Shown here: positions 51,571 through 60,466 of the stretch, one piece after another | Numbering within the stretch: position 1 is the stretch's first letter | How the letters are laid out: each line of letters begins with the position of its first letter | DNA from: Gelidibacter salicanalis | Lineage (GTDB): Bacteria > Bacteroidota > Bacteroidia > Flavobacteriales > Flavobacteriaceae | Direction of reading: 5' to 3' | DNA: 64,000 nucleotides | NCBI RefSeq assembly: GCF_007997285.1 | Contig: NZ_VORX01000005.1 | Location: forward strand, 62,001-126,000 | Notes under the pieces: model-generated | What the model was told of the DNA's origin: nothing | The model's input: only the letters and a program-made list of their open reading frames with translations | Databases searched by the model: none | Position numbers and translations under genes: made by a program

Positions 51571-53967
51571 TCAAAACCTGATAGATAGTCCACCACCAGC
51601 GCCAAAACGGTTATCATAACTGGCAGTAAGTGAAAAATCTCGCGATAGGTAATATTCTATGCCGGCATTCCAAGTGACTTCATTGTCGAAATTTTCACCT
51701 GTTGGCAATTGGTCTACCCAACCAAAATCTGCTTGATATTCATAATTTCCAAAAATGGCAGTTCTTGGGAATAGTAATAGTTCTCGGCTCAAACTGATTT
51801 GTGGTCTAAGTTTGCTGTCCATTCGCACATCCAAGTTGAATAAGTATGGAGTTAAAAATCGGATCCCTGCAATAGCCGTGGTATTGATTTCTTCCAAACT
51901 GTCCTCTAATTCATTTTCAACATTGACCCCAACAAAAACTCGGAAATAATCATGTAAATAACGCTCATAGGTTACTTCGGCTTCTAAATTTTCATTCCAA
52001 CCATATTCCGCTGACACGTTAAATTGATTACGGAGGTTTGAAGTCACAAAATTTAATTCGGACATATGTGTAGCCACATCTAGAAGGGACCAGGTATAAT
52101 ATTGATCCGCCTCATTAATTAAATGTGTTACTGGGTGTTGTTCCATCCTTGGGTCGCGAGATGTATCATAACTCACAATACGCGCCATACCGCTCATCAT
52201 ATGGTAAAGGATATGACAGTGAAAAAACCAATCGCCGTTTTCATCACCATCATTGCCACTAAATTCGATGGTTACTTCTTCCATTGGCGGCACATTGACC
52301 GTATGCTTTAGAGGTGAATAGTCGCCATTTTTATTGATAACCCTGAAAAAATGACCGTGAAGATGCATGGGATGATGCATCATGGTCAGGTTATTGAAAG
52401 TGATGCGGGTGACCTCATTACTATTTATCTTTATATTATCGGCCTCGCTTAACGGGACCCCGTTCATACTCCAAATATAGCGTTGCATATTCCCGGTCAG
52501 ATTTAACAAAATTTCTTTTACGGGAAGGTTGGCATCATAGGTGGTTTTTTCAGCCGATTTCAAATAGTCGTAAGTGTATTGAGGCGCCTTGTCCATACCG
52601 TCCATAGCTATTCTGAAATGATTTTCTTTAGGTTGGGCATGGTCCATATTCTTGGTGGTGGCAGAATCTTTAGGCATCTCCATGTTGTCGTGGTTCATTT
52701 TAGAATGATCCATTTTTTTGGCGCTTGATGAGTCCTTCGACTTTATCATTGTGTCGTGAGCCATTTTTGAATGGTCCATTGGTGCTGTCTTTTTATCAAC
52801 TTTTGGCATTGCCATGCTGCCATGATCCATTGTCATCCCGTATTCTTCTTTCATTTCATGACGCTCATCTTTTTTAGGTTGGAATTTTATAGCATGGGCG
52901 CCCATCTTCATATCCATCTTTGCCATGTCTTGCATCATTCTTATTTTATTTGGTGGACTCAAAGTTTCCGCGGGAAGCAGTTTGCCCGCTCCAAAATATG
53001 CTGTTGTTGTGCCAGAACCATCTTGTGCCATGGCCTTAAATTCAACCTTACCATTTTCAGGAATGGTGATGATAAAATCGTAAGTCTCTGCCGTTGCAAT
53101 GAACGATTTAGACCGTGCCACAGGAACCACATCCAAACCATCCGCAGACACTAATAGTGGCGCTTCGCCACCAAAAGTCATCCAAAATTGAGATGAGGCA
53201 GAGCCATTTATGATTCGTAAACGCACCTTTTCTCCCGGCTTAAAATCTGGATACTCCATAGAAGTTTCACCATTGATTAAAAATGCGGGGTAATACACAT
53301 CTGCTATATCAGCACCTTCCATACGCTGTTTCCAAAAGTTGAGTTGCGCTCCAAAGGCACCGCGAGCAATTACCTGATTTAAGGGTGTAGCGGTGCCTTT
53401 TTTCATTTGGTACCATTCATTGCCGCGTTTTAAATTACGCATCACATCTTTAGGTTGCTCATTAGTCCAATCAGAAAGCATCACGACTAAATCAGTAGTA
53501 TAGTCTAATGTTTTTTCCTTTGGATGAATTAATAGAGATCCGAACACACCGCTTTGCTCCTGTAACATAGTATGCGAATGGTACCAATAGGTGCCGGACT
53601 GTCGCAATGGAAACTCATATTTAAAGGTGGTTCCTGGCTTAATGGGTGGCGTGGTTAAATAAGGCACGCCGTCCATAAAATTGGGTAACAGTAAGCCGTG
53701 CCAATGAATGGACGTTTCTACACTCATCTCATTTGTTACGTAAATCACTGCATATTCACCTTCAGTAAATTCAAGGGTTGGCCCTGGAATAGTTCCGTTA
53801 ACCGTCATTGCTTTAACTACTTTACCAGTTTTAGAAACCATAGCTTCCCTAATGGTCAGCCTGTGTTCTTGTACTGGCAAATTATCAACATTACCTTCAA
53901 GCTGTTGCGCAACTGTGCTATTCAGCCCCAAAAGCGTGAGAATAAATACTAGATTTAATGTTCTCAT
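51571..53967 (-). CDS. Multicopper oxidase fused to CopB-like outer-membrane barrel
   Basis: This roughly 798-residue protein has a signal peptide (to about 20, TVAQ). A three-cupredoxin oxidase of the CopA (Pco/Cop) type follows with copper ligands IHWHGLLLPN, TYWYHSHTMLQ, HHPMHLHGHFF and WFFHCHILYHMMSGM. A Met/His-rich insert (about 350-440; repeated MDHSKM, HDxM units) could store Cu(I). The last roughly 190 residues look like a CopB-type beta barrel (TAIAGIRFLTPYLFNLDVRM, ISLSRELLLFPRTAIFG) ending in Phe (SIRF), as barrels do. The start is ATG 53967. It oxidises Cu(I) to the less toxic Cu(II). Confidence 0.88.
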   Translation of the reverse strand: MRTLNLVFILTLLGLNSTVAQQLEGNVDNLPVQEHRLTIREAMVSKTGKVVKAMTVNGTIPGPTLEFTEGEYAVIYVTNEMSVETSIHWHGLLLPNFMDGVPYLTTPPIKPGTTFKYEFPLRQSGTYWYHSHTMLQEQSGVFGSLLIHPKEKTLDYTTDLVVMLSDWTNEQPKDVMRNLKRGNEWYQMKKGTATPLNQVIARGAFGAQLNFWKQRMEGADIADVYYPAFLINGETSMEYPDFKPGEKVRLRIINGSASSQFWMTFGGEAPLLVSADGLDVVPVARSKSFIATAETYDFIITIPENGKVEFKAMAQDGSGTTTAYFGAGKLLPAETLSPPNKIRMMQDMAKMDMKMGAHAIKFQPKKDERHEMKEEYGMTMDHGSMAMPKVDKKTAPMDHSKMAHDTMIKSKDSSSAKKMDHSKMNHDNMEMPKDSATTKNMDHAQPKENHFRIAMDGMDKAPQYTYDYLKSAEKTTYDANLPVKEILLNLTGNMQRYIWSMNGVPLSEADNIKINSNEVTRITFNNLTMMHHPMHLHGHFFRVINKNGDYSPLKHTVNVPPMEEVTIEFSGNDGDENGDWFFHCHILYHMMSGMARIVSYDTSRDPRMEQHPVTHLINEADQYYTWSLLDVATHMSELNFVTSNLRNQFNVSAEYGWNENLEAEVTYERYLHDYFRVFVGVNVENELEDSLEEINTTAIAGIRFLTPYLFNLDVRMDSKLRPQISLSRELLLFPRTAIFGNYEYQADFGWVDQLPTGENFDNEVTWNAGIEYYLSRDFSLTASYDNRFGAGGGLSIRF

Positions 53968-54031
53968 AAGATTAATTTTTTCAAAATTACTATTGATACT
54001 CAATATTTTGTGTTATAATCTTGGTTGATTG

Positions 54032-54598
54032 TTATACAATTTGGTCTAACGATGTTCTGTCGTTTTTTTGTGACGATTTATACTCTGATAAACTCATGCC
54101 TGTTTCTCTCTTAAATTGTCTGCTCAGATGATTGATGTTGCTATAATTGAGCAGTTGGCTGATTTCTGTAAAATTCAATGCTTGATTTTGAATCAGCTCT
54201 TTAACTTTTTCTATTTTTAATTTGATAAAATATTTTTCTATGGTAACACTTTCGTTAGTAGAGAAAAGCTTACTCATTTTAAAATAATCCTTGTGGAGCT
54301 TTAATTCTAAATAAGTGGATAGCTTTTGCTCGATTTGTAATGGTAAATGTTTCAACAATTGTATGAGTTCAATTTTTATTTGCTCCACAAGATGTAGTTC
54401 AGGATTGTTAATTAATGAAAATCCATTTTTATCTAATATGGACCCCAAAATTTCTGTAGGGTCTGAGTCTTTTACATTCAAGGTGATTCGCCCTAATTCA
54501 ATGTTAAGGAGTTCGATATTGTGAGCATTCAGTTCATCTCGTAAGACCTTAATGCAGCGATCGCAAACCATGTTTTTGATGTAAAAGTCTTTTATCAT
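54032..54598 (-). CDS. AraC-family regulator with N-terminal HMA-like metal domain
   Basis: In this 188-residue protein, residues 1-68 have the ferredoxin-like HMA pattern with a CxxC pair (FYIKNMVCDRCIKVLRDEL). Residues about 85-182 form an AraC-type DNA-binding domain with two helix-turn-helix units (LSTNESVTIEKYFIKLKIEKVKELI; FTEISQLLNYSNINHLSRQFKRETGMSLSEYK). It is therefore a likely Cu(I)/Ag(I) sensor controlling this operon, a design different from CueR or CusRS. It is encoded 2 bp after cusC inside the operon. Confidence 0.88.
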   Translation of the reverse strand: MIKDFYIKNMVCDRCIKVLRDELNAHNIELLNIELGRITLNVKDSDPTEILGSILDKNGFSLINNPELHLVEQIKIELIQLLKHLPLQIEQKLSTYLELKLHKDYFKMSKLFSTNESVTIEKYFIKLKIEKVKELIQNQALNFTEISQLLNYSNINHLSRQFKRETGMSLSEYKSSQKNDRTSLDQIV

Positions 54599-54600
54599 AA

Positions 54601-55830
54601 TTAGTGAACTAAATAGTTGATGAGGGCCGATTGTACATAATATATGTTGATCGCTTCAATTTGATTCATTTGAAATTTTAATTGCAATTCCTGAATGTCT
54701 AAAACATCATTAAAATCGATAGTGCCTGTTTCGTAATTCTTGATGAGGATGCCTTCTGCATCTTCAGCCTGCTTTAAGTTTTTTTGCTGACTGTTGAATT
54801 TTATACGAGATTGATTACGCTGCGAAATGGCCTTGGATAAATCGGCCGTCAACATGTTTAAACGCTCATCTTTTTGCGATTGTATTTCTTGCTGTTGAAG
54901 CGCATTCTGTCGCGTTCTGGATTTATAGGTGTTATTAAAAATTGGGATGGATAACGACACCATTGGCATAACCATATCTTGGTAAGAACTCATGCTCATC
55001 GGGCTCTTTTCCTGATTGATATATTCTACACCAAGTCCGATCATTGGAACACTTTCCTTTTGGTTCATCAATTCTGACTGTTCAACAGATTGGTACAGTT
55101 TATCATATTTGAGTAATTCAGGGTTAACCGCCAAACTATCATAACTAAAAATGCTATCGTTTTCTGGAATTTCCAATGCTTCTGACACCTCAACTGTTGC
55201 ATCATAAGACTTATTCAATACGCTGTTCATTGCAGCCTGTATGCCTTTGTTCTGCTGATCTAAAACGTCAATTTCCTGTTGTAATTCGTTTTGTCTAATT
55301 TGTAATTTCAATACATCAACGGCAGATGCTTTATTGACTTCCAAAGAGGTCAAGGCAAGTCGCTCATACGTTTCTAATAGCGCAATGTTTTTCTGAAGCA
55401 CGGCTTGTTTTGCTCTAATTTCATAAAGCGTATAGTACAGTTGGGAAACTGAAAGTGCCAATTTCCGTTTCGCGATGGTGACCTCCACATATTGTGCATC
55501 TGCCATTGCTGTTGCATAATTTTCTCTTGAGGTAATGGTGCCAAACCAAGGCAACATTTGCATCACAGAAACTCTAAAACGTTCCATGGGCATCTCTACT
55601 TCTGGCGCTATGGCCATCACACCAAAATTTAACTCGGTGTTAGGTAAACTATTGACTTCCTTGATTTTTTCAGTAGCAATTTTGTATTGCAAATCCACTT
55701 TTTGAATTTCAGGGTTATTGGCAATTGCTTCTTCAATGTACGATTGCAAATCTTGGCCATGACTGTTGAATGACGAAAGGCCAAATGCAAAGCAGATAAA
55801 GAGGACGATATAACTATTCTTGTTGCTCAT
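54601..55830 (-). CDS. cusC: TolC-family outer-membrane efflux protein (CusC role)
   Basis: This 409-residue protein has a signal peptide (to about 25, HGQ) and the long helices of TolC-type channels with Gln-rich coiled-coil stretches. Examples are LQSYIEEAIANNPEIQKVDLQYKIATEKI and DVLKLQIRQNELQQEIDVLDQQ, with a repeat-like second half SIPIFNNTYKSRTRQNALQQQ. A Met-rich stretch (APEVEMPMERFRVSVMQMLPW) may help Cu(I) passage. It forms the outer-membrane duct for CusA/CusB. Its start overlaps the cusA stop (TAATG). Confidence 0.88.
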   Translation of the reverse strand: MSNKNSYIVLFICFAFGLSSFNSHGQDLQSYIEEAIANNPEIQKVDLQYKIATEKIKEVNSLPNTELNFGVMAIAPEVEMPMERFRVSVMQMLPWFGTITSRENYATAMADAQYVEVTIAKRKLALSVSQLYYTLYEIRAKQAVLQKNIALLETYERLALTSLEVNKASAVDVLKLQIRQNELQQEIDVLDQQNKGIQAAMNSVLNKSYDATVEVSEALEIPENDSIFSYDSLAVNPELLKYDKLYQSVEQSELMNQKESVPMIGLGVEYINQEKSPMSMSSYQDMVMPMVSLSIPIFNNTYKSRTRQNALQQQEIQSQKDERLNMLTADLSKAISQRNQSRIKFNSQQKNLKQAEDAEGILIKNYETGTIDFNDVLDIQELQLKFQMNQIEAINIYYVQSALINYLVH

Positions 55831-58800
55831 TATTCAGTAATTAGTGTTTTTGATTCCCTTTTAAGTTGTCTTTTTGCTTCACGTTCTTTTTTCCAACTGT
55901 AGAGTACAGGAACCAAGAAGTAAGACGTCGTGTCTATCAACATCCCGCCAAAAATAGGAATGGCCATCGGGATCATGATATCGCTTCCTTTTCCTGTTGA
56001 GGTTAATACCGGTAATAAAGCCAGTACCGTGGTCACTGTGGTCATTAAACACGGACGAATTCTATTACCTGCCGCTTCTAAAGTGGCACGTCTAATGCCT
56101 TTTTTATCGGTTGGTTGCTCTCTTTCAAACGTTTGGGTGAGATACGTGGCCATGACCACACCATCATCGGTAGCAATACCAAATAGCGCAATAAATCCGA
56201 CCCACACGGCGACACTCAGGTTGATGGTTTTCATATTGAATAGATCGCGCATGTTTTCTCCAAAAATGCTGAAATTGAAGAACCAATCCTGACCATACAA
56301 CCAGATCATAATAAATCCGCCAGCAAAAGCTACCGTAATTCCGGTAAACACCATTAGCGACGTAGTCACTGAGCGGAATTGGAAATAGAGAATTACAAAA
56401 ATAATTAATAACGCTAAGGGGACGACCACGGATAATGTCTTTTCGGCGCGAAGTTGGTTTTCATAAGTTCCCGTAAATCGGTAAGTGATACCATGCGGCA
56501 CTACCAAGTCGCCATTATCAATGTGTTTTTGAATGAGGGCTTGTGCATTTTCTACCACATCAACTTCTGCAAATCCGTCCAATTTGTCAAATAGTACGTA
56601 CCCGATTAAGAACGTGTCTTCACTTTTAATCACCATAGGACCTTTTTCATATCTGATATCTACCAACTCGCCTAATGGTACTGGGCTTCCTTTTTCAACA
56701 GGAACATGGATGTTTTTAATGTCCTCCGGATTAGAACGCAATTCACGAGGATAACGCACACGTACGCCGTAGCGCTCACGACCTTCTACCGTTTGTGTAA
56801 GCGGCATGCCGCCCACCGCAATCTGTAGTATTTCCTGAACCTCCATAATGGTGATGCCATAACGTGCCAATTGCTCCCTTTTGATATCGATAAGCAAATA
56901 CGGTTTTCCAACAATACGGTCAGCAAAGACAGCTTGTTCCTTAACGCCTTCGGCTTGTTTCAAAATGCTTTCCAATTCTAGTCCAAAGGCTTCAATTTGT
57001 TCTAAATTCTGACCTTTTACTTTGATGCCCATTGGTGCACGCATTCCCGTTTGTAACATCACCAATCGGGTTTCAATCGGCTGTAACTTCGGCGCCGAGG
57101 TCACACCAGGAATTTTGGTCACGTTTACAATTTCGTTCCAAATATCATTCGGACTATTGATTTCTGGTCGCCAATTTCTAAAATACTCGCCATCTTCATC
57201 CTGTATAAGATCTTTATCTGCTACCGTTATTGCTGTGGAAAGTATGCCTTTGTTACGAGCATTTTCCAGAGCTACATCACTCACATCGCTATTGGTATTG
57301 TGAAATAAGCTTTTGTTTTTCAATACATATAATCCGTCGTCATTAACTTGATAGCGCTGTCTGTCGCCATCAGCATTTCGCATGTACTCTGACTTGTAAT
57401 TGATCACATTTTCGTACATGGAAAGTGGTGCAGGATCAAGTGCGGATTCTGTTCTTCCCGCCTTTCCGACCACAGTTTCAATTTCTGGGATGCTCGCCAC
57501 GGCCATATCGAGCTGTTGTAAAACACGCTTATTTTCTTCCACACCAGCGTGAGGTAGGGAGGTAGGCATTAATAAAAACGACCCTTCATTAAGTGCTGGC
57601 ATAAATTCCTTTCCGGTATTGCGCATAATCACGACACCTAAAACCAAAACTGTTGTTGGAATAATTAAAAACAATAAACGATTTTGAAGTGCCCAGCTTA
57701 AAATGGCGTGGTAATATCTCTGGAAAAGAGAGAACACACCAAGCAATCCGAAGCAAATAATACTAACGAAAATCAAGTTCATGATGATGCTGCGATCAAA
57801 TCCGAGTGGTCGCCAATATTCTGCTAGTAAAACGACAATTGTGATTACGGAGATGATGATTTTAATCAGATTGGCACGTTTGTCAGTAACGACATGGCGT
57901 GTATTTAAAATCCCTACTGTTCCAAAGCCTATCAAAATGATGCCTAGCCAGAAACCATATACCATAGCAGCTATCCCGAGTATGATAAGAATGCTATTCA
58001 TAATGTATTTGGAGCGCTCCATGATGTTGCTCTTTCTGAATAAAAATGCTGCAAATGGCGGAATTAAAAACAGAGCCACAACTAAGGACGCGGATATCGC
58101 CATCGTTTTGGTAAATGCTAACGGGCGGAACAACTTACCTTCAGCACCGATCATTGTAAACACAGGAACAAAACTGATAATTGTGGTTAAAACCGCAGTT
58201 AATATAGCTCCAGAAACTTCAGTGGTGGCATTGTAAATGATTTCGTTGGTGGTGTATTCGGTACCATCTTCGCGGAGGCGTAATTTTTCACTTTCCATGT
58301 GCCGGATCATGTTTTCGGCGAGAATCACCCCAACATCTACCATAGTTCCAATGGCAATCGCAATACCTGAAAGGGCTACAATGTTGGCATCCACGTTAAA
58401 CAGTTTCATCGTAATGAATACCATCAAAACGGCCACGGGTAATAATCCCGAAATAAGAATCGAAGCCCGTAAGTTGAAGACCATAACGATAATCACCAAA
58501 ATGGTGATCAGGATTTCGAGAATAAGTGCTTCGTTAAGCGTGTATAGGGTTTCCTGAATCAGTTCAGAACGATCGTAGAATGGAACAATAGTTATTTGTG
58601 AAGTGCGTCCATCCGATAACGTTTTACTAGGTAGTCCGGAAGATAATTCCGCAATCTGATCTTTTACATTATTAATGACTTCCAATGGATTCGCACCGTA
58701 ACGCGCAACCACAACGCCACCTACAACTTCAGCGCCTTCTTTGTCTAGAATGCCGCGTCTGGCTTGTGGCCCGAGGTTGACATTGGCAATGTCCTTGATT

Positions 58801-59624
58801 CTGATAGAGGTGAAATTCTCGGAAGTTACCACCGCATTTTCAATATCTGCCACAGATTTTACGTAACCCAGACCACGCACTAGATATTCTGCTTGATTAA
58901 TTTCCAAGGTCTGCGCTCCAATATCTTGATTGCTTTCCTTGACCGCTTTTACGATAGCGCTCAAGCCGATATTATACTGACGCATCTTTTCAGGATCCAC
59001 ATCAATTTGATATTCCTGAACATACCCACCAATAGAAGCTACTTCAGAAACTCCACTTGCAGAAGATAAACCGTATTTCACGTAGTAATCTTGAATACTG
59101 CGCAGCTCATGAAGATCCCAACCGCCGGTAACGTAGCCCTCTTTATCACGACCTTCTAAAGTATACCAAAATACCTGACCTAAGCCTGTTGCATCCGGTC
59201 CTAACGCAGGATTCACATCATCAGGTAAAAGATTGGCAGAGAGCGAATTTAACTTTTCAAGGATTCGGCTGCGGGACCAATAAAATTCAACATCTTCTTC
59301 AAAAATGATATAAATGCTCGAAAAACCGAACATTGAAGAACTACGAATGGTTTTTACGCCTGAAATTCCTAACAACGAGGTTGTCAAAGGGTAGGTAATT
59401 TGGTCTTCAATATCTTGTGGAGATCGCCCGTCCCATTTTGTAAAGACAATTTGTTGGTTTTCTCCAATATCGGGAATGGCATCAACGGAAACTGGGTCAG
59501 ATGGTAAGAAACCAGTATTTATATCGAAAGGCGCGTTTACTAATCCCCAACCAACGAATAACGTTAAAAGGAGTACAGCGACTAATTTATTTTCTATAAG
59601 AAATTTGATGCTTTTATTGAGCAT
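55830..59624 (-). CDS. cusA: Heavy-metal RND efflux pump (CusA/CzcA family)
   Basis: This 1264-residue inner-membrane RND pump has 12 membrane segments in two sets and two large periplasmic loops. Family motifs are DIGENQQIVFTKWDGRSPQDIEDQITYPL, GVKTIRSSSMFGFSSIYIIFEEDVEFYWSR, GSFLLMPTSLPHAG and LQTGMRAPMGIKVKGQNLE. The Met cluster in loop 2 and in VMLQTGMRAPM fits Cu(I)/Ag(I) export as in CusA rather than Zn/Co export. At about 1264 it is longer than E. coli CusA (about 1047), with extra helices near 540-620. It is second gene of the operon. Confidence 0.94.
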   Translation of the reverse strand: MLNKSIKFLIENKLVAVLLLTLFVGWGLVNAPFDINTGFLPSDPVSVDAIPDIGENQQIVFTKWDGRSPQDIEDQITYPLTTSLLGISGVKTIRSSSMFGFSSIYIIFEEDVEFYWSRSRILEKLNSLSANLLPDDVNPALGPDATGLGQVFWYTLEGRDKEGYVTGGWDLHELRSIQDYYVKYGLSSASGVSEVASIGGYVQEYQIDVDPEKMRQYNIGLSAIVKAVKESNQDIGAQTLEINQAEYLVRGLGYVKSVADIENAVVTSENFTSIRIKDIANVNLGPQARRGILDKEGAEVVGGVVVARYGANPLEVINNVKDQIAELSSGLPSKTLSDGRTSQITIVPFYDRSELIQETLYTLNEALILEILITILVIIVMVFNLRASILISGLLPVAVLMVFITMKLFNVDANIVALSGIAIAIGTMVDVGVILAENMIRHMESEKLRLREDGTEYTTNEIIYNATTEVSGAILTAVLTTIISFVPVFTMIGAEGKLFRPLAFTKTMAISASLVVALFLIPPFAAFLFRKSNIMERSKYIMNSILIILGIAAMVYGFWLGIILIGFGTVGILNTRHVVTDKRANLIKIIISVITIVVLLAEYWRPLGFDRSIIMNLIFVSIICFGLLGVFSLFQRYYHAILSWALQNRLLFLIIPTTVLVLGVVIMRNTGKEFMPALNEGSFLLMPTSLPHAGVEENKRVLQQLDMAVASIPEIETVVGKAGRTESALDPAPLSMYENVINYKSEYMRNADGDRQRYQVNDDGLYVLKNKSLFHNTNSDVSDVALENARNKGILSTAITVADKDLIQDEDGEYFRNWRPEINSPNDIWNEIVNVTKIPGVTSAPKLQPIETRLVMLQTGMRAPMGIKVKGQNLEQIEAFGLELESILKQAEGVKEQAVFADRIVGKPYLLIDIKREQLARYGITIMEVQEILQIAVGGMPLTQTVEGRERYGVRVRYPRELRSNPEDIKNIHVPVEKGSPVPLGELVDIRYEKGPMVIKSEDTFLIGYVLFDKLDGFAEVDVVENAQALIQKHIDNGDLVVPHGITYRFTGTYENQLRAEKTLSVVVPLALLIIFVILYFQFRSVTTSLMVFTGITVAFAGGFIMIWLYGQDWFFNFSIFGENMRDLFNMKTINLSVAVWVGFIALFGIATDDGVVMATYLTQTFEREQPTDKKGIRRATLEAAGNRIRPCLMTTVTTVLALLPVLTSTGKGSDIMIPMAIPIFGGMLIDTTSYFLVPVLYSWKKEREAKRQLKRESKTLITE

Positions 59625-59726
59625 GGGTGGTATGTATTAGACAGTTAAACAAAGCGTTTGGGTTAAGCTCTATAGATATAGAACTAACAAAACGTGCCCA
59701 AAACGTAATAACGTCGGGCTTGTTCT

Positions 59727-59742
59727 CCTGATGATTATCAGG
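59727..59742. other. Small dyad in leader of cusA
   Basis: CCTGAT-gatt-ATCAGG in the 131-bp spacer between the HYC_CC_PP gene and cusA. It may be a hairpin tuning distal expression. No T-run. Confidence 0.35.
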
Positions 59743-59755
59743 ACTGACTAATAAA

Positions 59756-60175
59756 TCAAATTAAATAGGTCTGGTGCAGCACTTGCACATCCCGTTCAAT
59801 AAAAGGGGGCGCATAATCTACAAAAGGAATACTGTTAGATTCAGTTCCTTCAAACAGATTAATATAAGAATAAGTAAATGACGCAACAAAAAGGTATTGC
59901 TCGAGGGTTAAGGTGTCGAAAGATACTTTGAGATCATCTTGACCTTCCTTAACAATTTGTTTGTCTGTACAGCATGATTTTACAGCAAGATCTGGATTTT
60001 CACAACTTGTACTTACTGGTGCTTTTTCCATGCCACAAGTTTCGACTTGCTGCATAAATGAAAAATCGACCAAGGTGTCTCCACAATAATGCACATCAAC
60101 AGCAAATGACGACGTCGTCATGAGGACGACAGATGCCATAAAAAAAGCCATTGATTTATGTAAAAATTGTTTCAT
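59756..60175 (-). CDS. HYC_CC_PP family periplasmic protein
   Basis: This 139-residue protein has a signal peptide (MKQFLHKSMAFFMASVVLMT, ending near SFA). The family landmarks are HYC (VDVHYCGDTLVDFSF), CC (VKSCCTDKQIV) and PP near the end (VDYAPPFIERD). Extra cysteines (ETCGM, TSCEN) add possible metal or disulfide sites. Proteins of this type lead copper-efflux operons in flavobacteria; function unproven, perhaps a periplasmic copper ligand. It is first gene of the operon. The start is ATG 60175. Confidence 0.85.
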   Translation of the reverse strand: MKQFLHKSMAFFMASVVLMTTSSFAVDVHYCGDTLVDFSFMQQVETCGMEKAPVSTSCENPDLAVKSCCTDKQIVKEGQDDLKVSFDTLTLEQYLFVASFTYSYINLFEGTESNSIPFVDYAPPFIERDVQVLHQTYLI

Positions 60176-60181
60176 ACGTTG

Positions 60182-60189
60182 CAAAATTA
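60182..60189 (-). promoter_or_regulatory. -7-like element TAATTTTG before copper operon
   Basis: TAnnTTTG on the minus strand but only 6 bases before ATG 60175. It would give an almost leaderless transcript, so it may be chance. Confidence 0.35.
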
Positions 60190-60216
60190 CTGAATTTTTG
60201 AACACACTCGTGATTT

Positions 60217-60233
60217 TTTAACGAATTGTTAAA
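60217..60233. promoter_or_regulatory. Inverted repeat TTTAAC-GAATT-GTTAAA, candidate operator
   Basis: A 6-5-6 dyad about 42 bp upstream of the first copper-operon gene, at a position fitting an activator site near -35. It is a candidate target for the HMA-AraC regulator encoded within the operon. Confidence 0.4.
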
Positions 60234-60466
60234 GTTTTACAAATGAATAGGTGGCAGATTTTAATTTGTAAACATGTTTCGTGTTAGATAATTGTAATGG
60301 TTTATTACCAACTTAAGGAATTTTAAATATGCTCTAACTTTAACCATTGTTGACAGTTGAAATCAGGATGTTAAATAATCTATAAACTCATCCTGAATGG
60401 AGGATAGCGCCTGTTTTCTTTCGTTCTAATTAGTATATTCGCATTCCTATCATTAAATTTTTAATT

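Noticed and set aside
55930-58557. Several long plus-strand frames opposite cusA
   Set aside because: They are antisense shadows of a clear RND pump gene; their translations have no family features.
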